Positions 6,301-11,400 of a DNA stretch of 11,400 nt are shown here, piece after piece (position 1 is the first letter of the stretch; every line of letters begins with the position of its first letter). The position numbers were made by a program, and so were the translations under genes. Source of the stretch: ATZT02 sp038124905 (GTDB lineage: Bacteria; Actinomycetota; Actinomycetes; S36-B12; UBA5976); assembly GCA_038124905.1 (NCBI GenBank), contig JAYPCW010000033.1:1-11400 (forward strand), read 5' to 3'. Below the pieces are notes generated by a model. It worked only from the letters and a program-made list of their open reading frames with translations, was not told the DNA's origin and ran no database searches.

Positions 6301-7146
6301 TTGAACGAGCTGCAGTCGCATGTTCGACCAATGCGTAAAACAGATCTTGCGCAGGTGAAATCATTAAGTATTCGCGACCGAGTTTCTAACGCTTTTATCG
6401 AGAGTCGCTTGTGGGAGATGCAATATGAAACTTTTAATCTTCACGAAGAAATTCTAGTTTTTGAATCAGGGCAAAAAATAGAATCAGCGCTTTACCACGG
6501 CGCAAATACCATTCCATTAGAAACTAATCCAATTTCTCAAAAAGCATTTGCCCAATATTTGATTCAAGCAAAGCGCAGATCTTCTTCGTTAGTAGGTCCA
6601 GTAAATGAAGTTTTAGCATTGTGGAAGTTACTTAAGCCGCACTGGGGAATTGCTAGAGATATTAGAGCAAATCAACCTTTATTAAATATCGATCAACCTC
6701 CACTTTTGGCGCCAGATCCACTAGTTAGGAGAGTCTTGCCGAGAGAAATTGATTTGTTACTTCCTGCTTGCATTTCTATGTTTACTGAAGAAGTTGGGGT
6801 GTCGCCAGTTACCGGTGGGGGTTTAAATGCTTACCGAGCAAGAATTTCTGAAATGATTTCGGCAGGTAGATCGTTGGCAAGAATTGATCGTGGCGAGGTG
6901 GTATTCAAAGCTGAAATTGGCGTGGTGACCGATGCGGTTTGCCAAGTTCAAGGAGTCTGGGTCCCACCGCAATATCGTGGCCGTGGATTTGCGAAAGCAG
7001 GAATGGCGGCAGTAGTTGATTACGCAAGACGCCACTTTGCCCCAAACGTCTCTCTATATGTGAACGATTACAACGAAAGAGCTCGAGCAATTTATAAAAA
7101 GGTTGGTTTTACGCAACATTCCACCTTTGCCACAGTGTTATTTTGA
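6301..7146 (+). CDS. GNAT-family N-acetyltransferase with N-terminal DUF4081-like domain
   Basis: The 281-residue protein corresponds in position and layout to M. tuberculosis Rv2867c, which follows gcpE. Residues 1-140 form a divergent N-terminal part, probably the DUF4081-type domain. Residues 141-281 are the GNAT fold: the acetyl-CoA loop is in VQGVWVPPQYRGRGFAKAG (216-234, an RGxGxA-type motif), and the C-terminal element is LYVNDYNERARAIYKKVGF (252-270). The family moves an acetyl group from acetyl-CoA to an amine; the substrate here is unknown. The start is TTG at 6301, 4 nt after the ispG stop, with AGG (6291-6293) 7 nt upstream; ATG at 6331 (residue 11) lacks a ribosome site, so TTG is preferred but not certain. 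It ends in TGA and is probably in the ispG operon. Family is clear; function is not. Confidence 0.88.
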   Translation: MNELQSHVRPMRKTDLAQVKSLSIRDRVSNAFIESRLWEMQYETFNLHEEILVFESGQKIESALYHGANTIPLETNPISQKAFAQYLIQAKRRSSSLVGPVNEVLALWKLLKPHWGIARDIRANQPLLNIDQPPLLAPDPLVRRVLPREIDLLLPACISMFTEEVGVSPVTGGGLNAYRARISEMISAGRSLARIDRGEVVFKAEIGVVTDAVCQVQGVWVPPQYRGRGFAKAGMAAVVDYARRHFAPNVSLYVNDYNERARAIYKKVGFTQHSTFATVLF

Positions 7147-7159
7147 AGTTCTCTTCCAC

Positions 7160-7189
7160 TAGGCTGACTTTCGATTATTAAACAAGGAG
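7160..7189 (+). promoter_or_regulatory. proS -10-like element and Shine-Dalgarno
   Basis: TAGGCT (7160-7165) fits the TAnnnT actinobacterial -10 pattern in the 49-nt gap after the GNAT gene; no clear -35 is visible. AAGGAG (7184-7189) lies 6 nt before TTG at 7196 and decides that start over ATG at 7208, which would leave 18 nt of spacing. Confidence 0.4.
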
Positions 7190-7195
7190 CAGCAA

Positions 7196-7930
7196 TTGTT
7201 GTTACGCATGAGCGAATTGTTCTTACGAACATTGCGTGATGATCCAGCTGATGCAGAAGTCCCAAGTCATAAGCTGCTTGTTCGTGCTGGATATGTGAGG
7301 CGAGTTGCTCCCGGAGTTTTTAGTTGGTTACCACTGGGCTGGATGGTCTACCAAAATGTAGAAAAAATTGTTCGCGACAATATGAATCAAGCGGGATTTC
7401 AAGAAGTGCATTTTCCAGCGCTGCTCCCAAAAGAGCCCTATGAGGCGACGAATCGTTGGGTTGAGTATGGGCCAAATCTTTTTAGACTGCAAGATCGTCG
7501 CGGTGTGGATTATTTATTAGGTCCAACTCATGAAGAAATGTTTACCTTAATGGTAAAAGATTTATATTCCTCCTACAAAGATCTACCTTTGATTATTTAT
7601 CAAATTCAAACTAAGTATCGCGATGAAGCTCGACCACGAGCTGGTATCTTGCGCGGCCGCGAATTTGTTATGAAGGATGCCTATTCATTTGATGTTTCAG
7701 ATGAAGGCTTGCAAGTTTCGTATGAAAAACATCGAAAAGCTTATATTAAAACTTTTAAAGAGTTGGGCCTTGATTTCTTAATTGTTTCAGCTATGAGCGG
7801 AGCCATGGGTGGGTCAAAAAGTGAAGAGTTTTTGGCGCCCACCAATACTGGTGAGGACACCTTTGTTAAATGCACCAATTGTGATTTTGCAGCGAACGTA
7901 GAAGAAATTACTACTCCTAAGTTATCTTAA
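7196..7930 (+). CDS. proS: Prolyl-tRNA synthetase, N-terminal part (class II motifs 1 and 2)
   Basis: The 244 residues cover the first half of the class II catalytic core. RTLRDDPADAEVPSHKLLVRAGYVRRVAPGVFSWLPLG (residues 11-48) carries the motif 1 region, GPTHEE (109-114) is the proline-pocket loop, and RDEARPRAGILRGREFVMKD (142-161) is motif 2. FVKCTNCDFAANVE near the C-terminus is the usual lead-in to the editing insertion. ProRS charges tRNA-Pro with proline in the cytosol. TTG at 7196 is chosen because AAGGAG lies 6 nt upstream and actinobacterial ProRS begins similarly, with a short segment before MSxLFLRTLR. The chain ends at TAA 7928-7930, before motif 3 and the anticodon-binding domain, so this product alone could not aminoacylate. 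It might pair with the product encoded from about 7997. The stop lies in a variable hinge. Confidence 0.9.
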   Translation: MLLRMSELFLRTLRDDPADAEVPSHKLLVRAGYVRRVAPGVFSWLPLGWMVYQNVEKIVRDNMNQAGFQEVHFPALLPKEPYEATNRWVEYGPNLFRLQDRRGVDYLLGPTHEEMFTLMVKDLYSSYKDLPLIIYQIQTKYRDEARPRAGILRGREFVMKDAYSFDVSDEGLQVSYEKHRKAYIKTFKELGLDFLIVSAMSGAMGGSKSEEFLAPTNTGEDTFVKCTNCDFAANVEEITTPKLS

Positions 7931-7996
7931 ATAGACTTTGCTACTCAAAATGATTCACACGTAGAAGACACTCCTGATACACCAACGATCGACTCT

Positions 7997-8983
7997 TTGG
8001 TGATGGTGGCAAATTCTCATCCAAACACTAAGCGAGCAGATCGCCCGTGGAGCGCAGCTGACACTTTAAAAAATGTGGTTTTAATGTTGCAGAACCCTGA
8101 TGGAACAACTCAACCATTAATTGTTGGCGTTCCTGGAGATAGAGAAGTTGATTTGAGAAGAATTGAAGCAGCAGTCTCTCCAGCTCAAGTGAGGGTTTTT
8201 GAAGAAGAGGACTTTAAGAAATATCCAAGTTTGGTCAAAGGTTATATCGGGCCAGAAGTACTGGGTGAAAACTCGCCTTCGAAAATTAAGTATTTAGTAG
8301 ATCCACGCGTAGTTAAAGGTTCAAGTTGGATAACTGGTGCCAATCAGCCTGGAAAACATGTTTTTGATTTGGTATGCGGTCGAGACTTCACACCAGATGG
8401 CGAGATCGAGGCAGTTGAAATTCAGGCAGGGGATAAGTGTCCAGAATGCCTTAGCGAGGTAAAGATTGCTCGTGGAATAGAAATTGGACACATCTTTCAA
8501 TTAGGTAGAAAATACGCCAAAGCTCTAGATTTAACAGTTTTAGATGAAAATGGAAAATCACAAGTTGTCACTATGGGTTCTTATGGAATTGGAGTCTCTC
8601 GTGCGGTGGCAGCCATTGTTGAGCAGCATTATGACGAAAAAGGAATTATTTGGCCGATAAAAGTTGCTCCGGCACAAATACATTTGGTCGCAACCGGCAA
8701 AGAAGACTCAGTATTTGAATTTGCAAATCAGTTAGCTCAAGATTTGACGAACTCTGGAATCAAAGTTATTTATGACGATCGTCGAGGGGTTTCGCCGGGT
8801 GTTAAATTTAATGATTCTGAAATTTTAGGAATGCCGATCATAGTTGTGGTTGGTAAAAAATTAGTTGAAGGTTTAGTGGAAGTAAAAGACAGAGCGAGCG
8901 GTGAAACTAAAACTGTAGCTAAGGAAGAGCTTTTGCTCGAATTGGTAAATTTGGTTACGAAACAGCTCCAGGAAACGCTTTAG
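7997..8983 (+). CDS. proS: Prolyl-tRNA synthetase, C-terminal part (editing domain, motif 3, anticodon-binding domain)
   Basis: Up to 328 residues continue ProRS in the same frame as the upstream half. RPWSAADTLKNVVLMLQNPDGTTQPLIVGVPGDREVD starts the YbaK-like INS editing domain that deacylates Ala-tRNA-Pro. GHIFQLGRKYAKAL (8486-8527) returns to the catalytic core and MGSYGIGVSR (8573-8602) is motif 3. From about 8660 the anticodon-binding domain follows (APAQIHLVATG to GVSPGVKFNDSEILGMPIIVVVG). Possible restart codons stand in a row, TTG 7997, GTG 8000, ATG 8003 and GTG 8006, but no Shine-Dalgarno precedes them. Conserved residues also precede them (HVEDTPDTPTI), so part of the native chain would be lost on restart. 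The TAG at 8981-8983 overlaps the 3' end of the opposite-strand DUF4439 gene by 29 bp and sits in a hairpin. Confidence 0.88.
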   Translation: MVMVANSHPNTKRADRPWSAADTLKNVVLMLQNPDGTTQPLIVGVPGDREVDLRRIEAAVSPAQVRVFEEEDFKKYPSLVKGYIGPEVLGENSPSKIKYLVDPRVVKGSSWITGANQPGKHVFDLVCGRDFTPDGEIEAVEIQAGDKCPECLSEVKIARGIEIGHIFQLGRKYAKALDLTVLDENGKSQVVTMGSYGIGVSRAVAAIVEQHYDEKGIIWPIKVAPAQIHLVATGKEDSVFEFANQLAQDLTNSGIKVIYDDRRGVSPGVKFNDSEILGMPIIVVVGKKLVEGLVEVKDRASGETKTVAKEELLLELVNLVTKQLQETL

Positions 8984-9371
8984 TTTCCTTGATCCAGAAG
9001 TAATAACGACTTGCCGCTTGGACAGCTTGTTCAAATGCATATGTTTTATCATCTCCGGTTTCGGTTGCCGTCCAAGCTGAATAAATACCAGAAAGCCTAT
9101 CTTCAATATAAGCTGCTAATTGCTTAGCTGAATTTGCCTCACTTACCGGAAACGGCAAGTCATAGTTTGGTTCAGGGCGAGGTGGATTTTGATTCAAAGC
9201 TCGCAATTTCAAGCGAGCTGCATCTCTGGCGTTTCTATGGGAGTTAAAAGTGCTTAATCCAGCCTGATAATCCGCGTCATTTAAAAAGGCTAACAAAAAT
9301 CCGTACGCCCAAATTGCTGCGTTTTCACCGGAGACAACATTATTTAATGCGGTTATTTGTTCTTCAGTCAT
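8955..9371 (-). CDS. DUF4439 ferritin-like protein
   Basis: This 138-residue protein has no signal peptide and is probably cytosolic. Its content is mostly helical: SGENAAIWAYGFLLAFL (Glu16, Tyr23), FNSHRNARDAARLKLRAL (His45), a proline-rich turn PPRPEPNYDLPFPV, then AKQLAAYIEDRLSGIYSAW (Glu90) and a last helix. This is the DUF4439 pattern, a ferritin-like four-helix family of unknown role. The visible Glu and His residues are fewer than a classical di-iron site needs, so metal binding is uncertain. ATG at 9369-9371 has AGAGG (9378-9382, minus strand) 6 nt upstream and overlaps the preceding lipoprotein gene by 8 nt, which suggests coupled translation. Its TAA end overlaps the proS 3' end. 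The position matches Rv2844 of M. tuberculosis, also opposite to proS. The family call is from recall of pattern and synteny. Confidence 0.75.
   Translation of the reverse strand: MTEEQITALNNVVSGENAAIWAYGFLLAFLNDADYQAGLSTFNSHRNARDAARLKLRALNQNPPRPEPNYDLPFPVSEANSAKQLAAYIEDRLSGIYSAWTATETGDDKTYAFEQAVQAASRYYFWIKETKAFPGAVS
8970..8989. terminator. Bidirectional hairpin in the proS/DUF4439 3' overlap
   Basis: AGGAAAC (8970-8976) and GTTTCCT (8983-8989) form a perfect 7-bp stem with a 6-nt loop, and the loop holds most of the proS TAG. It sits where the convergent genes overlap, the expected place for a shared terminator. No T-tract follows on either strand, so it is not a canonical intrinsic terminator. 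Confidence 0.4.
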
Positions 9372-9894
9372 TCGTAACCTCTGGTGGATTTTGAACTTCG
9401 GCCACTTGACTCATCAAATCTGCTAATTGATCAATTACTTGCTTATCGCAAGCAGCTATTTGGGTAATTGTGCTGATCAGCAGCGGATCTGTAATTTCAG
9501 AAAGAGAATTTTTTATGAAATTTAAACTTCGAGAATGTCTAATTCTTAAATTCGCTAATTCGCCAAAATCACCAATCCCAGATTCAGAATTAAAAATTAC
9601 TTCTTGACTAGTACTTGAATTTGAGAAAACTGCTAAATGTGCTTCGTGGTGAGATCGAATTTCTCGCAATTGGCTTTCGAAACTTGTTGAACGCTCGATT
9701 GTGGAGTCAACACTTTGAATCAAATTTGATTCCAACTCAATAAATATTTCAAACCAATTCTTTTCAGTTGGAGTTGGTTGATTTCCGATAGGATTTACTG
9801 CTTGAGAAGGCTGCTCAGCTTCTTGCCCAAAACTGCAAGAAATAAGCGGAATTGCAGCGGCTCCAGTCAGAATTGCCCGCCGGGTGGGGTGCAC
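9364..9894 (-). CDS. Predicted Tat-exported lipoprotein, helical, ferritin-like partner of DUF4439
   Basis: From GTG at 9892-9894 the protein has 176 residues. Its N-terminus is MHPTRRAILTGAAAIPLISC: a twin-arginine at residues 5-6 in a T-R-R-x-I-L context, a short hydrophobic stretch and a lipobox LISC with Cys20 as the lipidated residue. A low-complexity linker (about 21-42) leads to a helical domain with ELESNLIQSV, REIRSHHEAHLAVF (HHEAH at 82-86), LRIRHSRSL and a last helix near 140-165. The HHEAH helix resembles ferritin-like proteins, but the full metal-ligand set is not evident. The GTG start is preferred over TTG at 9915 because AAGGG lies 6 nt upstream and the signal peptide then begins properly. 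It overlaps the DUF4439 gene by 8 nt and is divergent from rimP. The position matches Rv2843. Function unknown; it would sit on the outer face of the membrane. Confidence 0.75.
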   Translation of the reverse strand: MHPTRRAILTGAAAIPLISCSFGQEAEQPSQAVNPIGNQPTPTEKNWFEIFIELESNLIQSVDSTIERSTSFESQLREIRSHHEAHLAVFSNSSTSQEVIFNSESGIGDFGELANLRIRHSRSLNFIKNSLSEITDPLLISTITQIAACDKQVIDQLADLMSQVAEVQNPPEVTND

Positions 9895-9900
9895 TATTTG

Positions 9901-9905
9901 CCCTT
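9901..9905 (-). promoter_or_regulatory. Shine-Dalgarno that sets the lipoprotein start at GTG 9894
   Basis: On the minus strand AAGGG is followed by 6 nt and then GTG. The upstream TTG at 9915 has only a weak purine run (GAAAAGAAA), so translation from GTG is favoured. Confidence 0.6.
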
Positions 9906-9927
9906 CTATTTCCAAATTTCTTTTCTA

Positions 9928-9973
9928 GGCAGTACCCTAGAGACACAACTGCCAGACACAATCGAACACTGCC
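9928..9973. promoter_or_regulatory. Divergent promoter region with symmetric -10 and repeated ACTGCC boxes
   Basis: TACCCTA at 9933-9939 gives a TAnnnT -10 on both strands: TACCCT (9933-9938) toward rimP and TAGGGT (9934-9939, minus strand) toward the lipoprotein gene. GGCAGT at 9928-9933 and ACTGCC at 9948-9953 and 9968-9973 are spaced exactly 20 bp, and AGACACAA occurs at 9941-9948 and 9954-9961. Weak -35 matches exist on each side (TTCCAA at 9910-9915; TTGTGT on the minus strand). The layout suggests divergent transcription under one operator, which is inference. Confidence 0.4.
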
Positions 9974-9980
9974 AAAACGC

Positions 9981-9986
9981 GAGGAG
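9981..9986 (+). promoter_or_regulatory. rimP Shine-Dalgarno
   Basis: GAGGAG lies 6 nt before ATG at 9993. It fixes the rimP start there and rules out the open extension of the frame back to 9852, which would run into the divergent lipoprotein gene. Confidence 0.8.
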
Positions 9987-9992
9987 TTTCTC

Positions 9993-10439
9993 ATGACCTC
10001 AAATCATCGCGTAGCCGAATTGGTGGCCCCGCTGGTAGAAAAGCGCGGGATTGATGTAGAAGAAGTTGTCATAAAGCCTGCCGGAAGGCGTTCCATCGTT
10101 CAGATCTTTATTGACCGTGATGGTGGGGTTGATTTGGATTTAGTAGCTGAGGTTTCTCGTGAAATTTCTGATTTACTCGACTCAACAGATGTATTGGGAA
10201 ACAATCCCTACACCTTAGATGTGGGATCAATGGGTGTGGATCGACCATTAACTCTGCCACGTCATTTTAAAAGAAATGTTGGTCGTTTAGTTGAAGTAGA
10301 ACTTTCGAACGGTAGCAGTTTTGTAGATCGAATTTTAGAAGTCGACGAGGGCAAAATTACTTTCAGCGAGGGAAAAACAGTCAAGCTTGACGATGTTAAG
10401 CAAGCATTAGTGCAAATTGAATTTAGCAGGGCAGATTAA
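9993..10439 (+). CDS. rimP: Ribosome maturation factor RimP
   Basis: The 148-residue protein is the usual RimP size. RimP binds the 30S subunit and helps its maturation in the cytosol. The N-terminal alpha/beta domain contains VAELVAPLVEKRGIDVEEV and VQIFIDRDGGVDLDLVAEVSREISDLLD, followed by the conserved YTLDVGSMGVDRPLTLPRHFKRNVGR (in most homologues VSSPGxxRPL), then an SH3-like C-terminal domain (LVEVELSNG to KQALVQIEF). The family's usual serine-proline pair appears here as SMG, a modest deviation. ATG 9993 has GAGGAG 6 nt upstream. The TAA at 10437-10439 shares its last A with the nusA ATG (TAATG), which implies translational coupling and one transcript. rimP-nusA is a near-universal bacterial pair. 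Confidence 0.95.
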   Translation: MTSNHRVAELVAPLVEKRGIDVEEVVIKPAGRRSIVQIFIDRDGGVDLDLVAEVSREISDLLDSTDVLGNNPYTLDVGSMGVDRPLTLPRHFKRNVGRLVEVELSNGSSFVDRILEVDEGKITFSEGKTVKLDDVKQALVQIEFSRAD

Positions 10440-11400
10440 TGGATATAGATGTAAGTGCCCTAAAAAATTTAGTATTAGAAAAAGAGCTCTCATGGGATCA
10501 CGTCGTAAAGTCAATCGAACAGGCTTTGCTGGTTGCCTATAAGCACACACCTGATGCTAAAGAACATGCCAGAGTCGAATTAGATCGTATAACTGGACAC
10601 GTCGTGGTCTTTGCTCAAGAATTAAATGAACAAGGTGAAGTGGTAAATGAATACGATGACACTCCCAAAGGTTTTGGTCGAGTTGCGGCTGCTACCGCTA
10701 AACAAGTATTAGTTTCAAGATTGCGTGAAGCAAAAGACGATAAAGCGTTTGTTGAATTTAGCGCCAAAGAGGGAGACATCATTTCTGGCGTAATTCAACA
10801 AAGTCAAGATCCAGAAAACATTCGAGTAAAAATTGCCGATAATTTAGAAGGGTACATACCGATAGCTGAGCAAGTGCCAACGGAAGAATATTTGCACGGT
10901 TCACGATTAAAAGTTGTTGTGGTGACAGTTCGCAAAGGTCTTCGTGGTCCGGTGGTAACACTTTCCAGAACTCATCCCTTGTTAGTAAAAGGTTTGTTCG
11001 CGATGGAATCACCAGAAGTTGCTGGGGGTGCGGTTGAAATTTTGTCCGTGGCAAGAGAAGCGGGGCATCGCACAAAAATTGCTGTCGTGAGTAAAGATCC
11101 GCAAGTAAGCGCTAAGGGAGCTTGCATTGGCCCAATGGGTCAGCGGGTCAGAAATGTTATGGGTGAATTAGGTGGAGAGAAAATAGACATCATTGATTTT
11201 GATGAAGATCCAGCTACCTTCATTACTAATGCTCTTTCTCCGGCCAAAGTATCTAGCTGCACCGTGCTTGATTTAGAAAGTAAGACCGCACGAGTTGTGG
11301 TGCCCGATTATCAACTTTCTTTGGCGATTGGTCGCGAAGGTCAAAATGCTCGGCTAGCTGCCCGCTTGACTGGGTGGAAGATCGATATTCAGTCAGATTC
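10439..11400 (+). CDS. nusA: Transcription termination/antitermination factor NusA (3' partial)
   Basis: The frame is open from ATG 10439 to the window edge, giving 320 codons of a protein usually about 330-350 residues in actinobacteria, so only a short end is missing. The N-terminal RNA-polymerase-binding domain (about 1-108) starts MDIDVSALKNLVLEKELSW. The S1 domain begins near EGDIISGVI (residue 111) and ends near VVTLSRTHP. KH1 has the GPMG loop at 231-234 (ACIGPMGQRVRNV) and KH2 has GREG at 298-301 (LAIGREGQNARLAARLTGWKIDI). NusA binds the elongating polymerase and nascent RNA, controlling pausing, termination and rRNA antitermination. It overlaps rimP by 1 nt and has no separate ribosome site as strong as that of rimP. 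Neighbours ylxR and infB would be expected beyond the window. Confidence 0.96.
   Translation, partial: MDIDVSALKNLVLEKELSWDHVVKSIEQALLVAYKHTPDAKEHARVELDRITGHVVVFAQELNEQGEVVNEYDDTPKGFGRVAAATAKQVLVSRLREAKDDKAFVEFSAKEGDIISGVIQQSQDPENIRVKIADNLEGYIPIAEQVPTEEYLHGSRLKVVVVTVRKGLRGPVVTLSRTHPLLVKGLFAMESPEVAGGAVEILSVAREAGHRTKIAVVSKDPQVSAKGACIGPMGQRVRNVMGELGGEKIDIIDFDEDPATFITNALSPAKVSSCTVLDLESKTARVVVPDYQLSLAIGREGQNARLAARLTGWKIDIQSD

Larger units (their letters stand above)
7196..8983 (+). pseudogene. proS: proS locus as a whole, interrupted by one in-frame TAA
   Basis: The span encodes 595 codon positions plus a final TAG, the normal size of a bacterial-type ProRS. The TAA at 7928-7930 (codon 245) is the only lesion. 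Codons before and after share one phase, and the sequence resumes with IDFATQNDSHVEDTPDTPTI, which still resembles the normal actinobacterial linker. The gene is normally essential and no second copy is in view. The label covers three options: a base-call or assembly error, real decay with another copy elsewhere, or a functional split or read-through enzyme. TAA, TAG and TGA all end other genes here, so codon reassignment is not supported. Confidence 0.5.

Noticed and set aside
7928..7930. TAA reassigned to an amino acid
   Set aside because: TAA ends the ureohydrolase, rseP, ispG, DUF4439 and rimP genes in this window at normal protein lengths.
7928..8003. Frameshift as the cause of the broken proS
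   Set aside because: The codons before 7928 and after 7931 are in the same phase, and the translation across the stop stays homologous, so one nonsense codon explains the break.
9895..9915. Lipoprotein gene starting at TTG 9915
   Set aside because: The ribosome site is weak, and GTG 9894 has AAGGG at 6 nt and gives a compact Tat signal peptide.
9852..9992. rimP beginning at the upstream open start 9852
   Set aside because: The extension overlaps the divergent lipoprotein gene, is not RimP-like, and GAGGAG stands 6 nt before ATG 9993.
1..11400. CRISPR array, tRNA, rRNA, insertion sequence or phage gene
   Set aside because: No repeated spacer pattern, cloverleaf-like sequence, transposase or integrase motif, or terminal inverted repeats were seen; the window is almost fully covered by recognisable genes.

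Overview
The window reads as chromosomal DNA from an actinobacterium of unusually low GC (AT-leaning by eye, with many AT-ending codons). The lineage call rests on gene order. The block rseP/rip1 – ispG – DUF4081/GNAT acetyltransferase – proS – two opposite-strand DUF4439-type genes – rimP – nusA is the order I recall from Mycobacterium tuberculosis (Rv2869c to Rv2841c) and, in outline, Streptomyces. An actinobacterial order in AT-rich DNA suggests a streamlined freshwater lineage such as acI/Nanopelagicales. That placement is inference.

Positions 1-3718 hold a small catabolic module. A 5'-truncated CoA-dependent methylmalonate/malonate-semialdehyde dehydrogenase (mmsA) is followed 9 nt later by an agmatinase-family ureohydrolase on the same strand. 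A GABA-type aminotransferase (gabT) converges on them, and its stop overlaps the ureohydrolase stop by 4 nt. Together they could take a guanidino acid to an omega-amino acid, then to a semialdehyde, then to an acyl-CoA.

Positions 3719-7146 carry, from a divergent intergenic region, the site-2 protease rseP, then ispG (penultimate step of the MEP isoprenoid pathway), then a GNAT acetyltransferase. dxr, which precedes rip1 in the actinobacteria I know, is not seen next to rseP. The rseP and ispG starts both lack a well-placed Shine-Dalgarno, and each is preceded by a mini-ORF whose TGA overlaps the gene's ATG (ATGA).

Positions 7147-8983 encode prolyl-tRNA synthetase. The reading frame is broken by one in-frame TAA at 7928-7930, at the start of the editing-domain insertion. 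Sequence on both sides is well conserved and in the same frame, so there is no frameshift. This is the most unusual feature of the window: a genuinely split or read-through ProRS, or a base error in the assembly.

Positions 8955-9894 (minus strand) hold two overlapping genes, a predicted Tat-exported lipoprotein and a DUF4439 ferritin-like protein. They lie convergent to proS, with overlapping 3' ends and a shared hairpin, and divergent from rimP. Positions 9993-11400 hold rimP and the first 320 codons of nusA, which runs off the window and would normally continue to ylxR/infB. No rRNA, tRNA, CRISPR array, insertion sequence or phage gene was seen, and no gene-free stretch exceeds about 100 bases.
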